Assembly: GCA_030613125.1 (NCBI GenBank)
Contig: JAUWMO010000044.1
Coordinates: 1-15,397, forward strand
DNA length: 15,397 nt
Reading direction: 5' to 3'
From: Bacteroidota bacterium
GTDB taxonomy: Bacteria > Bacteroidota > Bacteroidia > Bacteroidales > VadinHA17
Every line of letters starts with the position of its first letter. Within the stretch, counting starts at the first letter, position 1. This document shows positions 1-6,434 of this stretch, piece after piece. The position numbers were made by a program, and so were the translations under genes. The notes beneath the pieces are model-generated. The model worked only from the letters and a program-made list of their open reading frames with translations. It made no database searches and was not told where the DNA came from.

Positions 1-2
1 GG

Positions 3-440
3 CGTTCCACAGATAACGGGGAAACATGGAGACAAGTCATCTATAAAAAAAATTGCAGATCCCGGTCTCCCGTTTCTATCAACCGGGCAGTTGACGGAAC
101 TCCGTACATTGCCGCCAATACTCCCCCGTTAAGGCGTACACGCGAAGTCCTTTGCCTTTGGCCCATTAATGAGGATCTGACGGATTTAGAGTGCAGGATA
201 ACCGCCCGTGATGCCCCATCCGAATTCGGACCCGCACCAAGTGGATCATGGTGGCGCATCGACCATCCCACATCCGCTATCATCCGGCTGAAGGACGGCT
301 TATGGCATAACATATTGTCTTACCGCATAGTTGATAATGGTGAAGTTGAAGGCAGCGCTGCTCCTGCTCCTCAGACAGGGTGTTATGTTGAAGAAGTATT
401 TTCCAGGGGAGAAACCATACCGGTATGGTACTTTCAGTAA
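3..440 (+). CDS. C-terminal part of a BNR/Asp-box (sialidase-like) beta-propeller protein, 5' truncated by window
   Basis: This reading frame is open from the window edge to a TAA at 438-440 and gives 145 residues. The true start lies outside the window. The first residues contain STDNGETW, a clear match to the Asp-box (S-x-D-x-G-x-T-W) of BNR repeats in sialidases and related beta-propellers. It is followed by SPVSINRAVDGTPYIAAN, which resembles the next propeller blade. The rest (about residues 50-145, rich in Trp, Pro and Arg) does not match a domain I can name. The family often acts on extracellular glycans, but substrate and activity cannot be read from this fragment. Base composition is odd: I counted 137 G+C in bases 61-300 (57%), well above the AT-rich genes that follow, with many CGC, CGG and CCC codons. 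This may reflect recent transfer. The frame is convincing; the family assignment rests mainly on one Asp-box. Confidence 0.6.
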   Translation, partial: RSTDNGETWRQVIYKKNCRSRSPVSINRAVDGTPYIAANTPPLRRTREVLCLWPINEDLTDLECRITARDAPSEFGPAPSGSWWRIDHPTSAIIRLKDGLWHNILSYRIVDNGEVEGSAAPAPQTGCYVEEVFSRGETIPVWYFQ

Positions 441-618
441 AATTCATCCGGTTCACCGACTCTGATCATCCATTTACCTATTTAATGTTTTAGGTAAGTA
501 TTTCCGGACCTATTTTTATTTTAGAATAACGGCTCATAATTAAAATCTGACAGTTCAGTAACAATTAATTTAATAAAGAAAATAACTGAGCCATATTTGT
601 TCATATAAAACCTGTACT

Positions 619-2805
619 ATGAGCAGATCTATTAAAAGAATCGTAATTATTATCGTGGGATTGATCTGCTTAACTGAATTAATGGCCCAGTCAACTCTAA
701 TTACCGGAGTTGTTACAGATTTAAAAAATAACCCTATGCCAGGTGCTAATATTTATATTGAAGGCACATATGACGGTGCTTCTTCTGATGATGACGGCAA
801 ATTCAGTTTCACCACTACCGAAACAGGCACACATATTCTGATTGTAGATTATATTGGCTTTGAAACATACAAGAAAAAGTTGGAATTGACCGGAGAAGAA
901 GTATATATTGAACCAGGCCTTAAAGAATCGTTTAACCAATTGAAGGCTGTAAATATTACTGCCGGAGCTTTTGAAGCAAGTGAAACAAAAAAAGCGGTTA
1001 TTCTGAAACCCCTTGACATTGTTACTACAGCAGGTGCCTTAGGTGATGTTTCAGGAGCAATGCAGACTTTACCAGGCACATCAACCGTTGGTGAATCAGG
1101 CCGCCTTTTTGTTAGAGGTGGTCATAGCAATGAGACACAGACCTACATAGATGGCACCCTGGTTCATGAACCATATACATCAAGTGCACCCAATACAGCC
1201 GTTCGTGGCAGGTTTAATCCTTTTATGTTTAGTGGTACTGTTTTCAGTACCGGTGGTTATTCGGCCGAGTACGGGCAAGCCTTGTCTTCGGTTTTGTTAC
1301 TGAAAACAAATGGTTTGCAGCAAGAGGATCAATTCGATATTTCATTAATGACCATTGGTACCGGAGTTGCAGGTACAAAATTATGGAAAAGAGGCGCTGT
1401 AACTGCCAGTTTCGATTATATGAACCTAACACCCTATATGCTTCTGGCACCTCAGAATTTTGATTGGATTAAACATCCGGAATCTTATAATGGGGCTATC
1501 AGTCTGAGACAAAAAACAGGTAAAAATGGTCTGCTGAAAACCTATTTAACTTATGATAAAAGCATCTTCTCACTAAATCAGGAAGATCCTGATTCTCCTA
1601 CGGGAATCACCAATATTAAAATAGATAATCAGTATATCTATTTTAACACTTCCTGGCTGGGAGAGCTTAATAATAACTGGTCGTTGAAAACGGGAATTTC
1701 CACAACCGGAAATATTGATAATAATGCTTTTACATTTGGAGATTACGGTGGAAAATTGCAGGGGGTAAATTTAAAAATTGCTCTATCCAACCATTTAAGT
1801 GAAAAAATTAAAATAAGGTTCGGAGCGGAATACTTTTTTAAGAAATATTCTGAAAGGTATGATAGTGAACAACATTCAATTCATAATTATCAGGAATTTG
1901 AAAGTAACATGATTGTTGGATTTGCAGAAGCCGATATTTATGCCTCCAATAAATTTGTCACAAGAGTAGGAGGAAGATATGAATATTCTGATTTTTTAAA
2001 GAAACACAATTTTGCCCCCAGAATATCAACAGCGTATAAAATGAATAATAAAAGCCAGGTATCAGTAGCATATGGAATATTTTTCCAGGATCCGGCAAAT
2101 GAACATTTAATATATGACAACAAACTGAATTTTGAGAGGGCCGATCATTTTATTCTGAATTACCAGGTGCTGAAAAAAGACCGGATATTCAGGGCTGAAA
2201 TCTATTATAAAGACTACCATAAGCTGGTAAAGTATCAATTATCTGACCATTTGGAACCTACTGGTCATAATAATTCCGGAAGTGGCTATGCATACGGATT
2301 GGATATTTTCTGGCGTGATAAAAAAACAATCAGGAATGGTGATTACTGGATAACATATTCATACATAGATACAAAACGGAATTTCAGGGACTATCCGTGG
2401 GAAGCCATTCCCGGTTTTGCAAGTAAACATAATTTTTCACTTGTGTATAAGCACTGGCTACATAAGTTAAGGTCTCAAATAGGGCTTACAATGATGTATT
2501 CAAGCCCCAGGTACTATAATGACCCAAATAAAGAAAAATTTAATTCTGAATTGATGACACCATATCGTACAATAAATTTGAACTGGAGTTTCCTGTTCAG
2601 GCAGAATGTGATCATCTATGCATCGGTTACAAATGTTCCGGGATTTAAACAGGAGTATGGATATAATTACGGTTCATTTCCAAATTCAGAAGGTGTTTAT
2701 GAACGTGTACCTGTCGTTCCGGGAGCAAATAGGTTCTATTTTATTGGCTGCTTTATTACCTTAACCAGAAAAGGTGAGGCGAATCAGTTGGATAAATTAG
2801 AATGA
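619..2805 (+). CDS. TonB-dependent receptor-like outer-membrane protein with CarboxypepD_reg-like domain
   Basis: The 728-residue protein starts with a signal peptide (Arg/Lys-rich start, hydrophobic 8-19, likely cleavage after LMAQ near residue 24). Residues about 27-105 form a CarboxypepD_reg-like beta-sandwich (ITGVVTD..PMPGANIYIEG). A plug domain follows at about 120-230 with RLFVRGG (162-168), QTYIDG and YSAEYGQALSSVLLLKT. The remainder is a beta-barrel with alternating aromatic strands. The family imports ligands across the outer membrane using TonB energy; the ligand here is unknown. It is shorter than SusC-type receptors (about 1000 residues) and has no SusD partner nearby, so polysaccharide import of the Sus type is not supported. 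The barrel's last aromatic strand (RFYFIGCFITL) is followed by about 14 polar residues, so the C-terminus is not the usual final Phe. A CATATTTG at 592-599 resembles a -7 element with one mismatch, but no -33 element is visible. Confidence 0.9.
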   Translation: MSRSIKRIVIIIVGLICLTELMAQSTLITGVVTDLKNNPMPGANIYIEGTYDGASSDDDGKFSFTTTETGTHILIVDYIGFETYKKKLELTGEEVYIEPGLKESFNQLKAVNITAGAFEASETKKAVILKPLDIVTTAGALGDVSGAMQTLPGTSTVGESGRLFVRGGHSNETQTYIDGTLVHEPYTSSAPNTAVRGRFNPFMFSGTVFSTGGYSAEYGQALSSVLLLKTNGLQQEDQFDISLMTIGTGVAGTKLWKRGAVTASFDYMNLTPYMLLAPQNFDWIKHPESYNGAISLRQKTGKNGLLKTYLTYDKSIFSLNQEDPDSPTGITNIKIDNQYIYFNTSWLGELNNNWSLKTGISTTGNIDNNAFTFGDYGGKLQGVNLKIALSNHLSEKIKIRFGAEYFFKKYSERYDSEQHSIHNYQEFESNMIVGFAEADIYASNKFVTRVGGRYEYSDFLKKHNFAPRISTAYKMNNKSQVSVAYGIFFQDPANEHLIYDNKLNFERADHFILNYQVLKKDRIFRAEIYYKDYHKLVKYQLSDHLEPTGHNNSGSGYAYGLDIFWRDKKTIRNGDYWITYSYIDTKRNFRDYPWEAIPGFASKHNFSLVYKHWLHKLRSQIGLTMMYSSPRYYNDPNKEKFNSELMTPYRTINLNWSFLFRQNVIIYASVTNVPGFKQEYGYNYGSFPNSEGVYERVPVVPGANRFYFIGCFITLTRKGEANQLDKLE

Positions 2806-2887
2806 CCAGAGTTCAATATCAATACGAGTTTATATAGAAAATGTATAAAATGAACTAAAATGGAAGAAATTAAACATACAATCTAAA

Positions 2888-2969
2888 GTCTAAGGGTCTA
2901 AGAGTCTCAGAGTCAAAGAGTAACATTTTAATATTTAACTTTTTGACCTTTTAACCTTTTAGTCATTTT
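2888..2969. repeat. Pair of short-period (8 bp) arrays in rough inverted orientation
   Basis: Bases 2888-2919 read as four decaying 8-bp units: GTCTAAGG, GTCTAAGA, GTCTCAGA, GTCAAAGA. Bases 2938-2969 read as ACTTTTTG, ACCTTTTA, ACCTTTTA, GTCATTTT. The second array is purine-poor and is partly complementary to the first, so the region could form an imperfect long hairpin. It fills most of the 204-bp gap between the receptor gene and the small exported-protein gene and has no coding potential that I can see. Related AGTC/ACCTTT words recur at 8911-9006. Confidence 0.6.
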
Positions 2970-3009
2970 TGGCAATAGATTCTAAATAATAACCATAAAA
3001 ACAAACATT

Positions 3010-3651
3010 ATGAAAAAAGTAGTTTTATTATTAACAGCAGTATCTATAGTATTTACCTCAATGGCTGGTGGACCTGATTTTCAACAAGTTATGGGGAAGA
3101 CCCTGGCGGGTTATGCCGATTGTAAAACGATTGAAGATTACCACAACCTGGCCAATAAGTTTGAGCGAATTGCAAATGTAGAAAAAGATGAATGGCTGCC
3201 TCTGTATTACCATGCGCATTGTTATATACTCATGAGTTTTATGGAAGAAAGTGATGCAGTAAAGAAGGATGAATATCTCGATGTCGCTGAAACTTCCATT
3301 GACAAAATAATGACAATGAAGCCTGATGAATCTGAAGTTTTCGCTTTGAAAGCCTTTATGTTAACTGCCCGTCTGGTGGTTGATCCGATGACCAGAGGGC
3401 AGGAATACAGTTTTCTTTCAGGAAATGCCGTGGGAACTGCCCTTTCTTTAAATTCTGAAAACCCCCGTGCCAAATATATCAGTATTTCCAACGAGATTGG
3501 TGCTGCTCAGTTCTTTGGCAACGATATCTCACGGTTTTGTGATCAGGCAAAAGAGTTGCTCGAGAAATGGGATGATTATAAACCGGCCTCAACAATTCAC
3601 CCGAATTGGGGGAAATATCTGGTGAGTGGCATTGTAGATACCTGCAATTAG
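3010..3651 (+). CDS. Exported alpha-helical (TPR-like) protein of unknown function
   Basis: The 213-residue product starts with a signal peptide (MKKVVLLLTAVSIVFTSMAGG; likely cleavage near residue 19-20), so it should be periplasmic. There is no lipobox Cys after the hydrophobic core. The mature part looks all-helical, with TPR-like pairs such as YLDVAETSIDKIMTMKPDESEVFALKAF (about 89-116) and RAKYISISNEIGAAQFFGND (about 153-172). It has four cysteines (38, 71, 177, 212) and a Trp/Pro-rich tail, HPNWGKYLVSG (197-207). I recognise this as a type of conserved hypothetical protein seen in Bacteroidota but cannot give it a function. It lies between a TonB-dependent receptor gene (204 bp upstream) and a LytTR gene (188 bp downstream). 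Those gaps argue for separate promoters rather than a tight operon. The ATG is the only plausible start, since it directly precedes the signal peptide. Confidence 0.8.
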   Translation: MKKVVLLLTAVSIVFTSMAGGPDFQQVMGKTLAGYADCKTIEDYHNLANKFERIANVEKDEWLPLYYHAHCYILMSFMEESDAVKKDEYLDVAETSIDKIMTMKPDESEVFALKAFMLTARLVVDPMTRGQEYSFLSGNAVGTALSLNSENPRAKYISISNEIGAAQFFGNDISRFCDQAKELLEKWDDYKPASTIHPNWGKYLVSGIVDTCN

Positions 3652-3716
3652 ATAATAATCACCAACAAAAAGCATATTAGTCATTCTTACCGGAAGGCAG
3701 GTTAGTTCATTTTTGG

Positions 3717-3724
3717 TAATTTTG
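3717..3724 (+). promoter_or_regulatory. Candidate -7 element upstream of the LytTR gene
   Basis: TAATTTTG matches the Bacteroidota -7 consensus TAnnTTTG exactly. No TTG lies at the expected 19-21 bp upstream, so the promoter would be weak or activator-dependent. Transcription would start near 3731, leaving a leader of about 105 nt before the LytTR ATG. Confidence 0.3.
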
Positions 3725-3839
3725 GAAATTGTAAAAAAAATGTGGCACTCTAAGAACATAGTATGTGAGGATGATCAAAAACCATTGATTAATAGCAAAT
3801 CTGTTACTGGAGAAAAAGTCAGAATACAGATCACGGTTT

Positions 3840-4163
3840 ATGATCAAGGTTGGTGAAAAGATCAAAGTAATTCATATTGAAGATATTCCGGCATTCTACA
3901 GTCTTGAAAAAGCGACATTTATTTTAACCTCCGAACGGAGAAACTACGTTTTGGATTATTCACTTGATCAACTTCAAACGTTGCTCGACCCGAAACTGTT
4001 CTTCCGGATAAACAGGAAATTCATAATATCTTTAAATTACATTGATGAGATTTTTACCTGGTCCAACAGCCGCCTTAAAATAAAAGTTCCTGGCCTTGAA
4101 GAGGAAAATATCATTGTTGCCAGGGACAGGACCAAAGAGTTTAAAGAATGGCTGGGAGAATAA
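3840..4163 (+). CDS. Stand-alone LytTR-family DNA-binding protein (no receiver domain)
   Basis: The 107-residue protein is essentially one LytTR domain. It has the N-terminal strand IKVGEKIKVIHIEDIPAFYS (2-21), the conserved FFRINRKFIISL segment (54-65), NSRLKIKV (76-83) and the C-terminal VARDRTKEFKEWL (93-105). LytTR domains bind direct repeats in promoters and usually form the output half of LytR/AlgR response regulators. Here no receiver domain with a phosphorylatable Asp is present. The reading frame stays open upstream of the ATG back to a TGA at 3786-3788, and those codons read LLEKKSEYRSRF, which looks like the linker that normally joins a receiver to this domain. No ATG, GTG or TTG lies in that extension. 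The gene therefore looks like the remnant, or a rearranged copy, of a full response regulator. The DNA-binding domain is intact and may function. An array of phased repeats follows 47 bp downstream. Confidence 0.88.
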   Translation: MIKVGEKIKVIHIEDIPAFYSLEKATFILTSERRNYVLDYSLDQLQTLLDPKLFFRINRKFIISLNYIDEIFTWSNSRLKIKVPGLEEENIIVARDRTKEFKEWLGE

Positions 4164-4210
4164 TTGAAGAGGATAAGATGTAGGAACGAATAAACAATCG
4201 TGAAACTATA

Positions 4211-4260
4211 TTGAAACAATTTGAAACAACTTGTAACAACTTGTAACAATTTGAAACAAC
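4211..4260. repeat. Five-copy 10-bp tandem repeat, unit TTGWAACAAY
   Basis: Five uninterrupted units read TTGAAACAAT, TTGAAACAAC, TTGTAACAAC, TTGTAACAAT, TTGAAACAAC. Degenerate copies flank them (GTGAAAC at 4200-4206; ATGTTACTAT at 4261-4270). The 10-bp period places every unit on nearly the same face of the helix. The array lies between the LytTR gene and cinA and ends 18 bp before the candidate cinA -7 element, so it covers the place where a -33 element should be. It could be an activator-binding site or a neutral minisatellite. Confidence 0.85.
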
Positions 4261-4278
4261 ATGTTACTATAAATCCCC

Positions 4279-4286
4279 TATCTTTG
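4279..4286 (+). promoter_or_regulatory. Candidate cinA promoter -7 element
   Basis: TATCTTTG matches TAnnTTTG exactly and is 45 bp upstream of the cinA ATG, giving a leader of roughly 40 nt. The nearest upstream TTG (4251-4253) belongs to the last unit of the 10-bp repeat array and is 25 bp away, further than the usual 19-21. The -33 function may thus be missing or be replaced by an activator on the repeats. Confidence 0.5.
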
Positions 4287-4331
4287 CCTTCCTGAAAAAA
4301 TAATTCATTTTTTTTAATTATCTGAGTTCAA

Positions 4332-5609
4332 ATGAAAGCTGAAATTATCTCCATTGGCGATGAACTTCTTATTGGCCAGACCATTAATACAAATGTGGCA
4401 TGGATGGCACAGGAGCTAAATAAGATAGGAATTGATGTGTACCAGACAACAGTTATATCTGATGATAAGGATCATATTATTACAGCTATTAATGAGGCAG
4501 GAAATCGGGTTGAGCTGGTTCTGATCACAGGAGGACTTGGGCCGACAAAAGACGATATTACCAAAACAACCCTCACAGAATATTTCAATACAAAACTTGT
4601 GGAAGATCAAGAAATACTTGAGGGAATTAAGGAAAGACTTAAGGCAAGAAACCTGGAAATGAATGAATTAAACAGAAAACAGGCCCTGGTACCTGAAAAT
4701 GCCATGATATTCCGTAATTATTGGGGAACGGCTCCGGGTATGTGGTTTGAAGACAGGGGAGTAGTATTTGTTTCATTGCCCGGCGTACCTGCAGAAATGA
4801 AAGGATTGATGACAAAGTATATAATCCCGGCCATCACTGATAAATTTAAACCGCCGGTCATTATTCATGAAACAATCCTGACTATGGGCACAATTGAGGC
4901 ACGGCTGGCCGAGATACTGTCTGAATTTGAAGATTCATTGCCTGATGTAATTAAGCTGGCTTATTTACCGTCAACCCCTATTATTAAGTTACGGCTGACA
5001 GCAAAGGGAAGTGATGAAAAAGTGCTTCGGGAACTGCTGGACAACCAGATTAGTAAGTTGTATAAGGTCATTCCTGATCTTATTTTCGGGAAAGAATCTG
5101 AAACCCTCGAACAAATCGTTGGTAAGATGTTGAGGGAGAGGGGACAAACCATATCTACTGCTGAAAGTTGCACAGGTGGAAATATTTCTCGTTTAATCAC
5201 TTCCATACCGGGAAGCTCTGATTATTATATTGGTTCCATAGTATCCTATGCTGACAGGATTAAAACAGATACTTTAAATGTAAACCCCGATTTGATTAAG
5301 GAACAGGGAGCTGTGAGTAAAGATGTCGTTATACAGATGGCAAAAAGCGTTAAAGAAAAATTTCAGACTGACTATTCAATTGCCGTATCCGGAATTGCAG
5401 GACCTGACGGAGGGTCTGATGAAAAGCCAGTTGGAACTACTCATATTGCAATCGGAACACCTGGATCAGTTGTTAGCTATAAATTCACCTTTGGTTCGGA
5501 ACGTGACATAAATATCCACCGGGCTTCTTTGACAGCATTAAACCTCCTGCGGAAGATTATTCTGAAAGACAAAGGATTTAGAAAGAAAAGCAGTACTAAG
5601 TATGGTTAG
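4332..5609 (+). CDS. cinA: CinA-family protein: MoCF-biosynthesis-like N-domain plus nicotinamide-nucleotide amidase C-domain
   Basis: The 425-residue protein has the two-domain CinA layout at the family's usual length. Residues 1-170 are the molybdopterin-binding-like domain, with ISIGDELLIGQTINTN near the start, TGGLGPTKDD (66-75) and SLPGVPAEMKGLM (148-160). In characterised CinA proteins this part hydrolyses ADP-ribose. Residues about 255-415 are the PncC-type amidase domain, with STAESCTGG (275-283, catalytic Ser/Thr region), GSIVSYADRIK (301-311) and AVSGIAGPDGG (351-361). That domain deamidates nicotinamide mononucleotide in pyridine-nucleotide recycling; the protein is cytoplasmic. 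The ATG starts right at the conserved KAEIISIGDELL segment. In Bacteroidota this gene commonly precedes the rpmB-rpmG-DUF4295 block, as it does here. Nothing looks truncated or altered. The competence link implied by the name is historical and not supported here. Confidence 0.96.
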   Translation: MKAEIISIGDELLIGQTINTNVAWMAQELNKIGIDVYQTTVISDDKDHIITAINEAGNRVELVLITGGLGPTKDDITKTTLTEYFNTKLVEDQEILEGIKERLKARNLEMNELNRKQALVPENAMIFRNYWGTAPGMWFEDRGVVFVSLPGVPAEMKGLMTKYIIPAITDKFKPPVIIHETILTMGTIEARLAEILSEFEDSLPDVIKLAYLPSTPIIKLRLTAKGSDEKVLRELLDNQISKLYKVIPDLIFGKESETLEQIVGKMLRERGQTISTAESCTGGNISRLITSIPGSSDYYIGSIVSYADRIKTDTLNVNPDLIKEQGAVSKDVVIQMAKSVKEKFQTDYSIAVSGIAGPDGGSDEKPVGTTHIAIGTPGSVVSYKFTFGSERDINIHRASLTALNLLRKIILKDKGFRKKSSTKYG

Positions 5610-5629
5610 TGATTTTTTTACTTTTTTTC

Positions 5630-5660
5630 TTGATTAATTAAATTAAAATCACGTATTTTG
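5630..5660 (+). promoter_or_regulatory. Probable promoter of the rpmB-rpmG-DUF4295 operon
   Basis: TTG (5630-5632) is followed after 21 bp by TATTTTG (5654-5660), a TAnTTTG variant one base shorter than TAnnTTTG. The distance between TTG and TTTG (24 bp) fits the Bacteroidota consensus. It lies in the AT-rich gap between cinA and rpmB, with a predicted start near 5667 and a leader of about 30 nt. An 8-bp inverted repeat, GTGATTTT (5609-5616) and AAAATCAC (5645-5652), brackets the -33 part. Confidence 0.5.
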
Positions 5661-5698
5661 CGCTCTGTTTTGAAAAACAGATAAAAAAAACAGAAACG

Positions 5699-5941
5699 AT
5701 GTCGAGAGTTTGTCAAGTTACAGGTAAGAGAATGATGGTTGGAAACAACGTTTCTCATTCCAAGAGAAGGACCAGGAGAAGGTTCTATCCAAATTTAACT
5801 AATAAGAAATTCTATCTGGCCAGTGAAGATCGCTGGGTTACCCTTAAGGTTTCTGCAGCCGGTATCAGGCTTATTGATAAGAAAGGACTGGCTGCAGTGC
5901 TGAAAGAGGCAAAGGAAAAGGGCTATATCAATAAATATTAA
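5699..5941 (+). CDS. rpmB: 50S ribosomal protein bL28
   Basis: The 80-residue basic protein has the L28 hallmarks: SRVCQVTGKRMMVGNNVSHSKRRTRRRFYPNL at the N-terminus and TLKVSAAGIRLIDKKGL in the second half. It is a structural component of the large subunit near the tRNA exit side. Its length is normal for Bacteroidota. The upstream bases (AAACG before the ATG) show no Shine-Dalgarno match, which is common in this phylum. It heads a three-gene ribosomal-protein operon, 12 bp before rpmG. Confidence 0.97.
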   Translation: MSRVCQVTGKRMMVGNNVSHSKRRTRRRFYPNLTNKKFYLASEDRWVTLKVSAAGIRLIDKKGLAAVLKEAKEKGYINKY

Positions 5942-5953
5942 AGAGAGTGAATA

Positions 5954-6136
5954 ATGGCAAAAAAAGGAAACAGAATACAGGTTATACTGGAATGTACCGA
6001 GCATAAGGATAGTGGCAAGCCCGGAACTTCCAGATATATAACTACCAAAAACCGGCAAAATTCTCCGGACAGACTGGAATTGAAAAAATATAACTCAATT
6101 CTCAAAAAAGTAACAGTTCACAAGGAAATTAAATAA
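5954..6136 (+). CDS. rpmG: 50S ribosomal protein bL33 (zinc-free type)
   Basis: The 60-residue protein begins MAKKGNRIQVILECTEHK and ends LKKYNSILKKVTVHKEIK, a clear L33. Only one cysteine (residue 14) is present, so the paired CxxC motifs of the zinc-binding form are missing. This is the C-minus form, which does not need zinc. It is slightly longer than the roughly 50-residue zinc form, as usual in Bacteroidota. It is 12 bp after rpmB and 10 bp before the DUF4295 gene, so the three are surely co-transcribed. AGAG at 5942-5945 upstream is a weak Shine-Dalgarno-like run. Confidence 0.96.
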   Translation: MAKKGNRIQVILECTEHKDSGKPGTSRYITTKNRQNSPDRLELKKYNSILKKVTVHKEIK

Positions 6137-6146
6137 ACTGCACATC

Positions 6147-6302
6147 ATGGCTAAGAAAGTTGTTGCAACATTAAAAACCGGGTCCGGAAAATCTTTCACC
6201 AAATGTATTAAAATGGTAAAATCAAAAAAAACCGGTGCATATTCATATAGGGAAGAGATGGTTCATAATGATCATATCAAAGATTATTTTGACAGGAAGT
6301 AA
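6147..6302 (+). CDS. DUF4295 family small basic protein, probable Bacteroidota-specific ribosomal protein
   Basis: The short gene encodes 51 residues, beginning MAKKVVATLKTGSGKSFTKC and ending EMVHNDHIKDYFDRK. It is strongly basic in the N-terminal two thirds and acidic/aromatic at the end. It matches my memory of DUF4295, a family found in Bacteroidota directly after rpmG. From memory, the Flavobacterium johnsoniae ribosome structure contains a phylum-specific large-subunit protein named bL38. I believe this gene corresponds to it but cannot verify that here. The position, 10 bp after rpmG and before a strong terminator, supports a ribosomal role. The ATG is the only start that keeps the family N-terminus. 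Confidence 0.88.
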   Translation: MAKKVVATLKTGSGKSFTKCIKMVKSKKTGAYSYREEMVHNDHIKDYFDRK

Positions 6303-6326
6303 ACCTCTGATAACAAGTGATCTAAT

Positions 6327-6359
6327 GAAGCTTTCTTCTGGATGGGGAAAGCTTTTTTT
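6327..6359 (+). terminator. Rho-independent terminator after the ribosomal-protein operon
   Basis: AAGCTTTC (6328-6335) pairs with GAAAGCTT (6347-6354). The stem extends inward through two G-U pairs and one C-G pair to a 5-nt loop, TGGAT. Seven T residues (6353-6359) follow directly. It lies 25 bp after the DUF4295 stop and separates the ribosomal operon from ftsY. It is the clearest terminator in the window. Confidence 0.88.
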
Positions 6360-6434
6360 ATTCTGAACTGCTTACCAGGTAATCCGGTTGCTAAGGAAAG
6401 CAGGTTATTTTAAAAAATTTAAACTACAAAAATT

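Noticed and set aside
41..313. A 90-codon frame on the minus strand in the sialidase-like gene
   Set aside because: It is antisense to a frame with a recognisable Asp-box and has no recognisable motif. The GC-rich DNA makes such shadow frames common.
4211..4260. A CRISPR-like array
   Set aside because: The units are only 10 bp with no spacers, and no cas gene is present. It is a plain tandem repeat.
5609..5652. Inverted repeat GTGATTTT / AAAATCAC as a cinA terminator
   Set aside because: The loop is 28 nt, the stem is AT-rich and no T-run follows the second arm. It overlaps the probable rpmB promoter, so it is not a convincing terminator.
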